NCBI GenBank assembly: GCA_949471785.1
Contig: CASWRE010000009.1
Coordinates: 1-64,000, forward strand
Direction: 5' to 3'
DNA: 64,000 nucleotides
Source: an uncultured Lachnospiraceae bacterium
GTDB taxonomy: Bacteria > Bacillota > Clostridia > Lachnospirales > Lachnospiraceae
Position 1 is the stretch's first letter; each line of letters starts with the position of its first letter. A program made the translations under genes and the position numbers. The notes under the pieces were generated by a model that was given only the letters and a program-made list of their open reading frames with translations, searched no databases and was not told where the DNA came from. Positions 51,474 to 62,100 of this stretch are shown one piece after another.

Positions 51474-52089
51474 GATCGGCCCCTCCTTTCTCCCATACGC
51501 CCACCGTAATTTCTCCTTTTTCTCCTGCCCGGCCCGGCTGGCCGTCGGCGCAGCTTCTGCCTTCTTTGCCGTCCCTGGCGCGGCTTCCGTCGCTGTTTTT
51601 ACCTCCCCGGCCTCCCTGGCCGCCTCTGCCGCCCCGGCCGCCTTCGCCGCCTTTCGAGCATAACAGTGAGGTTTGGATCTCGGCGCCTTCCTCCTTTTTT
51701 CCGAATAAAATTTTTACGGCAGGGCCTTTTCCTCCTTTACCGCCTTTTCCGCCTCTTCCTTTGCCGGGTCCGCCGTCTCCTCCCTGGCCGCCTTTCGCGA
51801 CACAGGCATCCGCCCACCCCTCTTCCGCCGGCGCAGCGTCTCCGCCGTCTCCGCCTCCCGGGCCGTCCATGCCGTTGCCGCCCCGGCCGCCCGCGCCGCC
51901 TTCGCCGATGACACGGATACTGTCTTTCAGTGTGCCGATGCGGATCTCCACCTCCGTGGGCGTACCCTCCTTGCCTTCGCCCCCGTCTTCTCCATGGATA
52001 CTGTCGCATCCGTCCTCTCCCCTGTTTCCGAACACGCGGATTTCATAGGGACATAGACCGGAATCCTTTTGATTGACGACTGTATTCAA
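51463..52089 (-). CDS. glycine-rich protein, downstream half of a frameshifted gene
   Basis: An open frame of 208 codons, rich in Gly (GGxGG and GxxG blocks, e.g. GEGGAGGRGGNG, GGKGGKGGKG, GGEGGRGGRGG) with a short Lys-rich tail and a few beta strands. It begins with a TTG at 52089 and has no ribosome site, whereas the small gene before it has an excellent one and ends nearby. Removing one A from the run at 52067-52070 joins the two frames into one continuous protein of about 253 residues ending in this half. I read it as one gene, Gly-rich and possibly collagen- or silk-like. Confidence 0.6.
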   Translation of the reverse strand: MNTVVNQKDSGLCPYEIRVFGNRGEDGCDSIHGEDGGEGKEGTPTEVEIRIGTLKDSIRVIGEGGAGGRGGNGMDGPGGGDGGDAAPAEEGWADACVAKGGQGGDGGPGKGRGGKGGKGGKGPAVKILFGKKEEGAEIQTSLLCSKGGEGGRGGRGGQGGRGGKNSDGSRARDGKEGRSCADGQPGRAGEKGEITVGVWEKGGADHES

Positions 52090-52228
52090 TCGTCAGCGTA
52101 CCGTCTTCATAGATGTGAAAACAGCCGTTATCCAGAAAAGTGATCGTTTCGTAGGACAACGAGAATTTCCCTCCGTCCTTTCCCAGGACCGTGACGTCCG
52201 AGACAAATTTTGATTTTTCCTGCTCCAT
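52043..52228 (-). CDS. N-terminal half of the glycine-rich gene, 61 codons
   Basis: Starts at ATG 52228 behind AAAGGAGAG and reads a beta-rich segment (DVTVLGKDGGKFSLSYETIT, then NGCFHIYEDGTLTIEY) before stopping at 52043. The last ~10 codons are out of frame with the glycine-rich ORF that overlaps it. Expected natural continuation is that ORF. Confidence 0.6.
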   Translation of the reverse strand: MEQEKSKFVSDVTVLGKDGGKFSLSYETITFLDNGCFHIYEDGTLTIEYSRQSKGFRSMSL

Positions 52229-52243
52229 TTTTTCTCTCCTTTC

Positions 52244-53827
52244 TTACTTATATATCCAAAAATTCCCGTCGCCGAAAATTCCGAATATTCCCTCCTGATC
52301 TGATCCCAGACAGCAGCCTCCCTCCCCCGCAGGCGGAAAATAGCCGTCTGCCGCTTCTTTCGTGTCCGCATCATACAGCCTGCCATTCACAGCGACAAAC
52401 AGCCTGTTGGCAGTAGGCAAAAGGGAAATCCTGCCCTTTCCTCCCGCTTCGCAGACAAACAGCGCTTCCTCCGTCTCCTCCCTGCATTCATAGAAATAAA
52501 ATTTTTCATCATCGCAGAGGATGACCGCGTAAAACCGATCCTTCCGGAAACACAGATCGCTGTACAGCGCCCGTTTCCCGTCCGCCGTTATGTCAAAATT
52601 GATTCTGTTCCATTGAAACCAGTCGCTTTTATCATCATGTCCCGATACAACCATTCCCGAAGCCGCCGTCTGCGCGTAATAACTGTATTTTTCCGAAAAT
52701 GCCAGATGGCCGTCGGCGGATACACAGTTCTGATAAGCCGGGGAAATCTCCCATTTTTTATCCGTAAAATGAAACCGCATGATCTTTAACCGCTCCCCCA
52801 CATTACCTGCCATGATATACAGGCTGTCTCCACATAGCCGGCAGGCGGTACACGGCCATTTCCCCTCCCCGGCTTCTGTATTTTTACTGTATTCTGTCCA
52901 TTTGCATCCGTCCTCGCTCCGGTAGAGGACGGCGCTGCTATAGCAGTAATACGCATTCCCATATCTCGCCACGCCTGCAATGCCCCGCGCCGTCCGGGCA
53001 TCCCCGGGCAGCCCTTCAACACTGCCCGCTTTATGCCATCCCGTAATGGCCACAGATATCTGGGCCCAGTCCGTGAAACCTTTCAGGTTATCCGCGGCCA
53101 GCGTATAGACGGCGGCTTCATCCACCGTATCTTCTATCGTATCCACCGCCGACGCGGCCTTTATGTATTTGCTGTCTTTTTGGAGTGTGTGCTCCAGTCT
53201 TCCGTTCCCCATGATTTTCCAGTGAAGGGTAAGCGGATTGTCAAAGCACGGATTCACACAAACCTGATCGGCATAGTCTATGCCGCCGCAGCGAACCTTG
53301 AATTCTGTGATACACGGCGCATAGGCCCCATGAATACAGACCCGGTAATCCGAATACTTTTCTGTATCGCCAAAAAGCTCTTCAAATCCCTCTGTGTGGA
53401 TCGTGAGGATCACCGGCTGATGCGTATCTGCAAGGCTGCAGATAAAATTGTCCGTAAAGATCCTGACTTTAAAATCCGCGGCCAGATCAGGCTCCGTGCA
53501 GGTGAGCACAACGGCCAGATTTTCCGTGGCGCTGTCATAGTGACAGGCCGCAACCCAGGAGGGATCTACGGACAGCTGGCCGACAAACCGCCTGCCCGCC
53601 GCCTCGATCTGGACGTCCTGCTCCTCCTTTGTCTTCTGCGGTATCCTGACCAGTTGTTCAAAACCGTTAACTGTGATAAACGGCGACTGCAGGATCGCCT
53701 TTCCCTGACAGACCAGGGAACGGTACTGTTTGTAAATCACAAAATAGAATTCATTTTCCAGCGTTCTGTCCGGACTGTAGGAAATATAGAGCTGTTCCGG
53801 CATTTCCACAATAATTCCTTTACTCAT
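52244..53827 (-). CDS. uncharacterised protein with Asp-box beta-propeller-like C-terminus
   Basis: A 527-residue protein with no signal peptide or membrane helix. Residues ~1-250 are beta-rich, possibly two Ig-like modules (LYISYSPDRTLENEFYFVIY; QPVILTIHTEGFEELFGD). From ~270 onwards several ~50-residue beta repeats resemble a sialidase- or kelch-like propeller, with an Asp-box RSEDGCKWTEYS near 310. No catalytic Arg triad was recognised, so binding rather than catalysis is likely. AAAGGAG precedes ATG 53827, and the start overlaps the upstream gene by eight bases. Confidence 0.7.
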   Translation of the reverse strand: MSKGIIVEMPEQLYISYSPDRTLENEFYFVIYKQYRSLVCQGKAILQSPFITVNGFEQLVRIPQKTKEEQDVQIEAAGRRFVGQLSVDPSWVAACHYDSATENLAVVLTCTEPDLAADFKVRIFTDNFICSLADTHQPVILTIHTEGFEELFGDTEKYSDYRVCIHGAYAPCITEFKVRCGGIDYADQVCVNPCFDNPLTLHWKIMGNGRLEHTLQKDSKYIKAASAVDTIEDTVDEAAVYTLAADNLKGFTDWAQISVAITGWHKAGSVEGLPGDARTARGIAGVARYGNAYYCYSSAVLYRSEDGCKWTEYSKNTEAGEGKWPCTACRLCGDSLYIMAGNVGERLKIMRFHFTDKKWEISPAYQNCVSADGHLAFSEKYSYYAQTAASGMVVSGHDDKSDWFQWNRINFDITADGKRALYSDLCFRKDRFYAVILCDDEKFYFYECREETEEALFVCEAGGKGRISLLPTANRLFVAVNGRLYDADTKEAADGYFPPAGEGGCCLGSDQEGIFGIFGDGNFWIYK

Positions 53828-56800
53828 CCTGTTTCTCCTTTACCATAAACCCGTCCATGATCACTGTCTCGTCAAACCCGGCACATAGCGGCACGATCTT
53901 CTGCTGTATAAACTCCCCGCCGGCCCTATACTTCCACCCGTAACCCCGCATCGGAAGGGCAACGCCGTCCGCAGACGCAATCACAGGATTCATCTCCGCC
54001 GCCGCAAGGATCTCGTCGGCCGCCGCCCCGTGGCAGGCATACAAAAATTGTGCCTGGTCCGGCATCAGCCCCGTCTGTATATGGACGGCGGCATGGCCGT
54101 CCATCAGCACGCTCAGCAGCTTTTCCCCGGCGTCCGCGCTGATCCTGACCGAATCCTGGGGCCGCAGATAACCGCCCTTCTGCCCTATGGCCGCGCCAAA
54201 GGCGGGACATAATCTATCATACCCAAGGACATCGTCAAAACATCCGAGGACACCGTCCGTAACGCGCTCCATATCGCCGATCATAACCGGAAAACTGATT
54301 TTTTCCGCTCCTCTGGTATCATACCTGCCAAAAGCAGAAAAACGCTTATCGTACTCCGGCGTTCCCGAAAATTCAAACTGTACGCTGCACCTTGCCAGGA
54401 CAAAGGGCCTCCCCCAGATCAGCTTTTCCGTGTGGGGAATCAGTTTCTTCTCATAGTAACTGTCAATCAGACGAAGGATATCCGCCAGCGCGCCCTCCAC
54501 ATCCAGGAGTCCCTGCAAAAATCCCCTCAGCCGTTGGTCACGGATAGCAGTCTCACTAAAGGATCTCTCCGGATCGTTTGCGTCGATCCACCGGGCCACC
54601 TTCTTTTCTTTCTCGTAGGCCGTGCCGACACAGCCGATACAGGTTCCGTCCGCGTCATAAATCATCAGCCTTTTGTTCAGCAGCTCCGGAAGAACGATGC
54701 CGCAGACAGGGGAAGTTTCCGGGGCGGGGGAGGCAATCACCCCGTCGTCTGCGGCGCTGACAAAGCGAAACCGAATCCTGACCGGTTCCTGAAAAGCCGG
54801 CGGCATCAGCCCATGGTTTTTATCCACCCTCTCCATCGTCTCCGAGAAAGTAATCTCTGTCTCCCCGAAATAAGAACTGTCCGCCACATACTGGGTCTGG
54901 CCGAAAGTTCCGATCAGGTCAATCCTGTGGATGCCGAACATGCCGCCCCGCAGATGTCTCAGCGCCCCGTCCGGAATGACAGACGCCCGCTCGGACGGCG
55001 CCTGTTCGCTCACTTCCTGCACCGTCTCTTCGTCGCCGCCCGCTCCCATAACAGGGAACTGAAACGTCTGCCTCAATGAGAGCATCGCTTTCGTAAAACT
55101 GTCAAGATTCTGGGAAACCACGGCCAGATCCCTGATCTTCTCTGCTATCTCTGCCATCTGTTTATCGCCGGGATGGGTTTCCAGCCACCGTTTCAGGCTC
55201 TCCGATAACTGCAGCGCCGCATGGGGCGTCAGAACCGTCCGCCCGGAAATATACTCCTTTTGCAGCTGCGGCGGCGTCATGCCGCCGGCATAATGATAGC
55301 CGATATCGTCCTCACGGTATTCCCAGCCATCCAGCGCTTTCTCCGGCTCCGTGCCTGTTTCTGTGGGCAGATATTCTGCCTCCCAGGCCATAAACAGCGT
55401 AATCGGCTCTTTATGATATACGTTTTGAGCCACTTCCGACGGTACATTTCCCGTGATCTCCACCTTCCCCGCCTTTTTCTCAATCACAGGCCGGGCGTCT
55501 TTACTCAGTAGCGCTCCCTGATACAGCCATTGTTCATATTCCTTCGGCAGGCTTTCCGGAAATGACGCGCCGCAAAGGCAGTCTTTCAGAATATCCGGCG
55601 ATACATTCGCCCGCACTACTTCCGTCTGACAGGCAAGGGTTCCGTCGTTCGTAAAGCGTCCGTCCTCCCCGAAAGCATAGGCCCTTTTCATCCCCGGCCC
55701 ATAAAAGAGAAGAACCGGATCTTTGGACACATAGAAAAGCCCGCCCGGCGTCTCAGTCACCGCGACATTTTCCCCCAGCGCTTCCTCCAATCCCTCGCTG
55801 CACCGGCTCTGTATCTTCTCCTGCGCGGAAATCCTTTCTTCCAGCCCCTTTATGTCCTCCTTGATGATCCGGTGGATCTCCTTAAGCATCTCCTGTTTTG
55901 CGGGGGCGTCCTTCGGCAGAAAGCGGGGATCTTCATAACAAAGCATATACTGTTCCCAGGCGTAAAACAGCCGGTTTCTTGCACTCTCAAGCTCTCTCTT
56001 TAGCCGGGACAGCGTCTCATCGGCTTTAACAAAATCCGAAAACCGTTTTCCCAGGACAGGTCCGTCCTCATCCGTCCCCTTATGAGGAGATAATACAAGT
56101 TCGACCCCCGCCCGGCCGCTTTCCAGACGATGAAACTGGCGCAGAAAGATCTCGTCGTCTATCTTATAATTCCCGTCCGATAATTCCGCGCTGTCTGCCA
56201 GATCATACTGAAGCGCCGTCAGGAAACGCTCCGCATCCCCGTTCAGTCCCATAGTATGAACCACGGCCGCCGATAACGCCTCCGCCGAGGTGTTGCCCAC
56301 TGCCACGCGGATCTCCCCCGCCGACGGCGCGTCATACTCCTCTTCCGTCCCTTTCCAGAGAATGCCGCTGATCTCTCCAAACAATACGCAGCCGCTGCAC
56401 GGCTCCCCCGCCGACGGCACCGAAAAATTCATTTCCGCCAGCAGTTTCCGAAAATCCTCCGCGGTCTTTACACGGCTAAACCTGTCGTCCGCGGCATCGC
56501 CGTAATACCCGACGACAAAGTAGGAAACGGAAGTGTTCAGGGGGACGTCCCGCAGATCGTCATAAAAGCCAAACACACTGGAACAGGACGGATAATAGGC
56601 CGCAAACATCGGATCACCGGCCCCCACCGCCGTCAGCTTCTCCAGATATTCTCCGTACTTGTCCTGGCCGGGCCCGTCCGACAGGCTGTAGCTCCTGCCC
56701 AGATACCTCCAGTTTTTTCTCAGATCCTTTTCCTGGAATCTGGGAATCGTGATACTGTCGGCATAGGCGGTGTCCGTACTCATAAAATCGCTCTCCACCA

Positions 56801-57113
56801 TAAAACACTTTGTGATGACCCTCTCCCCGCTGCCGTCGGCATAAAGCCTCGTCACGATATACCGGTTGGGGACCGCCGGATAGCCGTCCTCCCCGGCATG
56901 GGTAAAGGCGTCCGGCAGGATAAAGTGCAGATGCGCCCCGGCCTTCAGTACCGGAGCCGTCTGAAAAGTCCCCGGTGTGTTTTTACTACCCAAAAAGGAT
57001 GTATAAGAAACCTTTCTGTAATCCGGTGAAATGACCGGAACCCTTTTATTGTCGGAGGTCTTTCCATTGGACAAAAAAGCCTCCACGCAAAATGGAATCA
57101 TTAACTGCTTCAT
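53820..57113 (-). CDS. large uncharacterised protein, 1097 residues
   Basis: No family assigned. A conserved-looking N-terminal module (residues ~20-110) contains GTFQTAPVLKAGAHLHFILPD and VPNRYIVTRLYADG. A coiled-coil-rich stretch spans ~365-450 (SRLKRELESARNRLFYAWEQY; IKEDIKGLEERISAQEKI). The rest alternates beta-rich segments (LLFYGPGMKRAYAFGEDGRF, then ITLFMAWEAEYLPT). No signal peptide, membrane helix or enzyme motif. From memory, similar large proteins occur in actinobacteria and cyanobacteria without known function. The ATG at 57113 overlaps the previous stop by four bases (ATGA). Confidence 0.75.
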   Translation of the reverse strand: MKQLMIPFCVEAFLSNGKTSDNKRVPVISPDYRKVSYTSFLGSKNTPGTFQTAPVLKAGAHLHFILPDAFTHAGEDGYPAVPNRYIVTRLYADGSGERVITKCFMVESDFMSTDTAYADSITIPRFQEKDLRKNWRYLGRSYSLSDGPGQDKYGEYLEKLTAVGAGDPMFAAYYPSCSSVFGFYDDLRDVPLNTSVSYFVVGYYGDAADDRFSRVKTAEDFRKLLAEMNFSVPSAGEPCSGCVLFGEISGILWKGTEEEYDAPSAGEIRVAVGNTSAEALSAAVVHTMGLNGDAERFLTALQYDLADSAELSDGNYKIDDEIFLRQFHRLESGRAGVELVLSPHKGTDEDGPVLGKRFSDFVKADETLSRLKRELESARNRLFYAWEQYMLCYEDPRFLPKDAPAKQEMLKEIHRIIKEDIKGLEERISAQEKIQSRCSEGLEEALGENVAVTETPGGLFYVSKDPVLLFYGPGMKRAYAFGEDGRFTNDGTLACQTEVVRANVSPDILKDCLCGASFPESLPKEYEQWLYQGALLSKDARPVIEKKAGKVEITGNVPSEVAQNVYHKEPITLFMAWEAEYLPTETGTEPEKALDGWEYREDDIGYHYAGGMTPPQLQKEYISGRTVLTPHAALQLSESLKRWLETHPGDKQMAEIAEKIRDLAVVSQNLDSFTKAMLSLRQTFQFPVMGAGGDEETVQEVSEQAPSERASVIPDGALRHLRGGMFGIHRIDLIGTFGQTQYVADSSYFGETEITFSETMERVDKNHGLMPPAFQEPVRIRFRFVSAADDGVIASPAPETSPVCGIVLPELLNKRLMIYDADGTCIGCVGTAYEKEKKVARWIDANDPERSFSETAIRDQRLRGFLQGLLDVEGALADILRLIDSYYEKKLIPHTEKLIWGRPFVLARCSVQFEFSGTPEYDKRFSAFGRYDTRGAEKISFPVMIGDMERVTDGVLGCFDDVLGYDRLCPAFGAAIGQKGGYLRPQDSVRISADAGEKLLSVLMDGHAAVHIQTGLMPDQAQFLYACHGAAADEILAAAEMNPVIASADGVALPMRGYGWKYRAGGEFIQQKIVPLCAGFDETVIMDGFMVKEKQDE

Positions 57114-57907
57114 TTTTTTGTAAACTCCGCTCTGTGCGCAACCGCAATCAGCTCGAAAGCCCATTCCGCCGCGCCGATCTTTTGTCCCAGCACATTCTCC
57201 AGCTCTTCGGCGAGACGTGAGACGTGCAGTTTCCCGTTTTCCTGTGTAAATGTGTTCAGATCAACCTTGTCGCTCAGATATTTTCCAAAAGAATCATCGT
57301 CGGAAACGGAACGCACCTGTATAATCCTGATATCATCCGGACTGCCGAACCGCAATCCGGTCTGCGGTTCCGCAATCACCAGATCCGTGAGCTCGCCGTC
57401 AAAAATAGCGATCAGGATATCATCCGCCAGGGTCTCCATGCGCAGAATCTCGATCTGCCTGTCACCGCTTTTTCCTGTGATCTCCAACCCCTTCCACTGC
57501 CTGACCAGTGCGGAACGGAGCAGGAAACCGGTCTGGATCTCCGAAGCCGTGTTCTGTTCCTTCCCTTCCGTATCCCTCTTATGATTCTCATGCATGAGCC
57601 CCAGACGGACCTGCCTCAGCCGGCAGTTTGCCGCGGGCGCGGACACACGGTGCACCGCCCGGTCAAAGTCCCCGTCCTGTTCGGAGACCCGGCCCAGAGA
57701 TAAGGCTCCCTGTACAAGGGCGTCCGTCCAATTGCCGTCTATACAGAAAAACCGCAGACTCTCCGGAGGCAGGACATTTTCTTCCGTCACCAAATAAGAA
57801 AACGGAACCTCATACAGCAATTTCAAGCGGGTCATGAGCTCAACAATATCCTCGGAAAACAGATCCTCCGACCTTACTGCCGTCCTCACTATCCGTATTC
57901 TTTTCAT
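57110..57907 (-). CDS. uncharacterised protein, 265 residues
   Basis: The N-terminal half contains LLYEVPFSYLVTEENVLPPE and SLRFFCIDGNWTDALVQGAL, a strongly patterned segment that I remember from hypothetical proteins of actinobacteria and myxobacteria. The centre (TGFLLRSALVRQWKGLEITG) and C-terminal half (ILIAIFDGELTDLVIAEPQTGLRFG) are beta-rich. The ATG at 57907 has a perfect GGAGGAGG eight bases upstream, so the gene overlaps the preceding one by 68 bases. No signal peptide. Function unknown; context argues for a complex with its neighbours. Confidence 0.75.
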   Translation of the reverse strand: MKRIRIVRTAVRSEDLFSEDIVELMTRLKLLYEVPFSYLVTEENVLPPESLRFFCIDGNWTDALVQGALSLGRVSEQDGDFDRAVHRVSAPAANCRLRQVRLGLMHENHKRDTEGKEQNTASEIQTGFLLRSALVRQWKGLEITGKSGDRQIEILRMETLADDILIAIFDGELTDLVIAEPQTGLRFGSPDDIRIIQVRSVSDDDSFGKYLSDKVDLNTFTQENGKLHVSRLAEELENVLGQKIGAAEWAFELIAVAHRAEFTKK

Positions 57908-59120
57908 CACAGCCGCCTCCTCCCAGCATATTTTTCTCAACGAGAAGGCTCAGCACCTTCTCCATACCAATTTTCTCAAAATCCATACTCGCCTTTAAGC
58001 TGCTCTGATGCTGTTTCAGCTTCTGCGTTTTCCGAAACTGCGCGATCTTCTCCGCGTCCGCCGGGTGGTTAAGTGCAAGCATTCTTCCCAGCTGCCAGGC
58101 CGCGGCATAGGTAACGTCGAAAATTCCGTTCTCCCTGTCATAGATCAGCCTCCCGTCCGCCGTATGCTTATTTTCAGTCTCCGGCGCCTCTGTGTCGAGG
58201 AAGGGAACCAGCGGCGGACGGTACAGGGAGTATGTCTGCTCTCCGGTGCGGGTCATGTGCTTTTTCACGCTGTATCCCTGCCTCTTTAAATCCGTATCCA
58301 TGGAATCACAGATCACGCCGCAGTTCTCCTCCAGGCCCTTGATAAGCGCAGCAAAATTCTCCCCGGACTTTTTCTGTGAAAACACATGCCACCGATACAG
58401 GGAGACCAGCCTCACCTTTTCGCAGTCCGGCGGGACTGTCAGATCCCCCATGCCCAGCAGCGATACGAGATGAACCGTACTTTTGACCGGTTTCCCGTCT
58501 CCCGAGGGAATAAAGCGGTTCCCGCAGACGACGGAAAAGAAACCGTCCCGGGCACAGACGCTGTCCTCTGTCCTTCTCAGATTCACACGCCTTGCATGGC
58601 ACAGATAGGGCAGGTCGTCTACAGAAGGCATGATTTCATCGTAAAGCTTTTTGGGCAGATCCACCACATGGCAGATATCCGTCTCCTTTTCGGCAAAAAT
58701 CCCGGGCAGCTTTGCCCTCTCCGGATAATAGATCCCCTTCTCCCTCTTCCCAAACAGTTCCCCGACCGGCATGTCCTTTTCCTCGGCATCTTCCCCCTCC
58801 GCCACGACAAGCAACGCGACCCAGGGAACCGGCACGCCGTTCTTTTCTGGACAGGTTCTGTTTTCCCAGGGGAAGGTTCTGTTCTCCAGGACGAGAAACG
58901 GCAGCATGTCGCCAAATTCCCCGCTCTCGTCGTGCACCGGACAGGTAGAAAAAACCTCCTCCGCCGACAGTGTAAAGGCATGTCCCGCAACCGTAAACCT
59001 TTCCTGCTCTTCAAATTCACAAGCCTCCGGCGACGTCACAGACTGCGCCGCGTGGATTGTGTATGTTCCGTTCGGCACGGACGGTTTTATGTAACTGATC
59101 AGTTTCATTTCTTCTTCCAT
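57840..59120 (-). CDS. uncharacterised protein, 426 residues
   Basis: A soluble protein with no recognised catalytic motif. Distinctive segments are EKVRLVSLYRWHVFSQKKSG, TRTGEQTYSLYRPPLVPFLD and, near 350, DVTYAAAWQLGRMLALNHP, which look like a conserved fold of its own. The C-terminal ~25 residues are Gly/Asp-rich and overlap the start of the next gene by 68 bases. AAAGGAGTAAGAG precedes the ATG at 59120. Starts three bases after the giant gene's stop. Similar proteins are known to me only as uncharacterised. Confidence 0.72.
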   Translation of the reverse strand: MEEEMKLISYIKPSVPNGTYTIHAAQSVTSPEACEFEEQERFTVAGHAFTLSAEEVFSTCPVHDESGEFGDMLPFLVLENRTFPWENRTCPEKNGVPVPWVALLVVAEGEDAEEKDMPVGELFGKREKGIYYPERAKLPGIFAEKETDICHVVDLPKKLYDEIMPSVDDLPYLCHARRVNLRRTEDSVCARDGFFSVVCGNRFIPSGDGKPVKSTVHLVSLLGMGDLTVPPDCEKVRLVSLYRWHVFSQKKSGENFAALIKGLEENCGVICDSMDTDLKRQGYSVKKHMTRTGEQTYSLYRPPLVPFLDTEAPETENKHTADGRLIYDRENGIFDVTYAAAWQLGRMLALNHPADAEKIAQFRKTQKLKQHQSSLKASMDFEKIGMEKVLSLLVEKNMLGGGGCDEKNTDSEDGSKVGGSVFRGYC

Positions 59121-59123
59121 CTC

Positions 59124-62100
59124 TTACTCCTTTACCATGACGTCCTCACTCAGGAGATTAGCTGCATTGGAGGCATATTTACGGAGGGATATATCCCCGC
59201 TGTCGATCCCCTGCCCCTCTAAAAATCTTTTCCTGCAGCGCTGCACACCGGCGGCGTCGAGAGTGTCCGATACTACCCGCAGCGAATCCTTATCCGTACA
59301 GGCGGGATACGGCACATGGTCTTTATAGGCAAAAACGTCCCTGATCACGATCGTACCCAGTAAATACAGCTGCTCCAGAGAAATCATCTGTTTTTCCGGA
59401 AACAGGATATAACCTGTGGGTTCCGGCGCCACTGTCAGGCCGCAGACCGCGTCCCGGACAAGGGCGTCCCCGCCTTTCTTTCCCCACAGCGCGGACGGCA
59501 GATTTTTCCGTATCGGAGACGTACTGACAGACACATACCGCCCGTTCCCATCCCGAAGCTCCACCGTAAGGCAGCTTTTCAGCTCTGCCTCTCCCATGGG
59601 CTGTACAGAAAAAGCCTGGCCCGTCGTCTTCTCCCCGAACTGATTGACCGCATACCCGGTCAGAGGAACCGCCGATTCTATGCCGATCAAAAGCGTATCC
59701 GCCCGGCACAGCGCCCCTTCTTCCACGGCGGCCACGCCGTCCATATAGGAAATCGTAAGAGGGGCGGCCTTTGGCTCTCCGGAAAGCCCGGCCCCATGCT
59801 CCGGCGCTTTTTCCTCGCCTGCGGGCAAAAAAGAATCTACAAATTCCGTCCACCCTATTTTCCGATCCGGATCATAGGGCGTATTGCCAAAGTGGATATC
59901 AAAGGAAATAATAAACCAGCTGATATGGGCCGTGCCTGTGAAATCGGGGCCCCAGATGTGGAGCCCGGCCCCCAGTTCCACCGTAAAGGTGTGATGCACA
60001 AACCAGCAGTCCAGCCGATAAGACGCGCCCACCAGCACCTGCATGGACGCCTCATAGGCAAAAGGTTTCCATGCCATATAGAAATCCGCCGCCACGATGA
60101 AGTAAGCTTTCAGCTTTCCGACGGCATAGACGGCGTTCAGCCTGCCACCCGCCATAACCTCCTTCGGCGTCAGGGCAAAGTACATCTCACCGGTGACAGC
60201 CAAATGCTCCCCGATCCTCCAGTTAAAACCGACCCTGGGGACATCTGGATAGTGCGCCGGTTTCCGGTATCCGATCTTATAGCCGCCCAGCGTAATCACC
60301 AGATCGCCGCTGTGCTCTCCCCCAAACCAGTAATAGAGGGCAAACCCGCCCGACAGCCTGCAATCTCTGGACAGAATATAAGATTCCGAAGTCAGCCGCG
60401 CCTCCACGCTCAGCACGCCCTCTTTCGGTTTCACTGCAGCCTTCAGCGCAAGGCCCGCATAGGCAACCGGCGATTTCTCACATTTGGGCGGCATGGTCAT
60501 TTCGGAAAGACCTAAAAGCCCGATCTCAAAATCATTTCCAAAACTGACCGTCATAATGGCGCTGCTGTCCACAATCCCAAAAGATGTAAACCGAATACCC
60601 GCCGCCAAAAACTTCTGCCCCGGCTCGCATACCAGGCAGGCTCTTAGCTTATCCGCCATATTTTCTCTGGACAGCCTGCCCTTTGCCGCTTCTATCAGCG
60701 GATACTCCTCGATCCTGTCAATCTCCGGCAGGATCAGCCTCTTATTATATCCGAATCCGAAAGATACGCCCGTCACAAAAAACGCCGGCGGGCCCCCGAA
60801 ATTGGCCGTAACCGCCGCAAAAGCCATCAAAGAACCGTCCCGGGAATACTCGGCAACCGCAGCCGCGGAAATCTGCTTAACTCTGATCAGCAATTCACCG
60901 GTATAGGCATCCCCATCCTTCACAAATGCCCCGCAGATGGAGAGCAGCTCATTCTGAAAGAAAACGCCAAATCCTCCCAGATAGAATTTCGGCTCCACAG
61001 GTTCGGACAGGCGGATACCCATACCGGCTCCCGTCAGCATAAAGGCCAGGGGAGAGACGTCCAGCGAACCGTCCACCGCGAACATGACATACTCCCCGTC
61101 AAGCCCCACGCCTAACCTATACAGGGAAAATATGGCCAGCCGCTTATCCACATTCAGCCAGACGACCCTGGAGTCCCGGCCGTCGTCGCCATCCGCGCTC
61201 TGCCGAACGGCTTTCTCCCCGCCGGAAAGCGCGCATACCCTTCTTTCACCCCATACGCGGCAGACGAGGCTCACCCCCGCCGGAAGCTGACGCTCCCCGC
61301 ATTCCCGGGAACGGATAAACAGCGCCATGTCCGAAACCGTAAAATTCTCCGGAGACGGTGCGATCTGCCGCACAAGCCCGCCAGCAAGGGGGAGATCGGC
61401 AAAGGAAATCTCCGATATACAGGGCGCAAAGCTGACCTCATATTCCTGATCTCCACGAAATACAATCTCAAACGCTAAAGTCCCTACATTCGTGATTACG
61501 ATCTTTGCGCTGATCCTGTTTTCCAGAAAATCATAGTGCAGGTCCAGAGATGACAGACCGATATTCCGGATACATGCGGGGAGCTCACGGACCGCCTCCC
61601 CGGCCCCGCACTCCTCCAGTATATGTCCCGCCGTCAGGCCCTGGTCCAAGCTCGCCCATGAAAATTGCGCCTCAAAATCCCGTCTGCCGTCTTTTATCGA
61701 AGAAGTAATTCTCACCTCCGTCCTGGAGGAAAACAGTCTGGATTCCGTCACCAGAATATCCAGGCCGGCAGAAAAGGTCCCCGCCGTATACGCCACATCC
61801 ACATTGCCTATTTCTATCTCCGGCAGCCTGATCTGTGTAGACGCCGCTCCTATGGCGTCCGCCCATTGACCGATCAATTCCGTCAGGCTCACCGTTTCCT
61901 CCTCATACATCCTCCAGCGAAAACTCCACTGCGGGCTTTTTCCTTCACCCGCCGCCACCCCCGCGTAAAGCGCCGTACAGATCTCGCCAAACTGCAGGTC
62001 GCCGGTGATCCAGAATCCCTTATTCCCCGGATCATAGGAATAGGCGATCATAATATTGGACAACACGATCTTCTCCGACTCGCAAAGCTGCCATCGGTAA

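Noticed and set aside
51566..52048. Proline-rich plus-strand frame
   Set aside because: Exact antisense of the glycine-rich gene (GGC read as GCC), not a gene.
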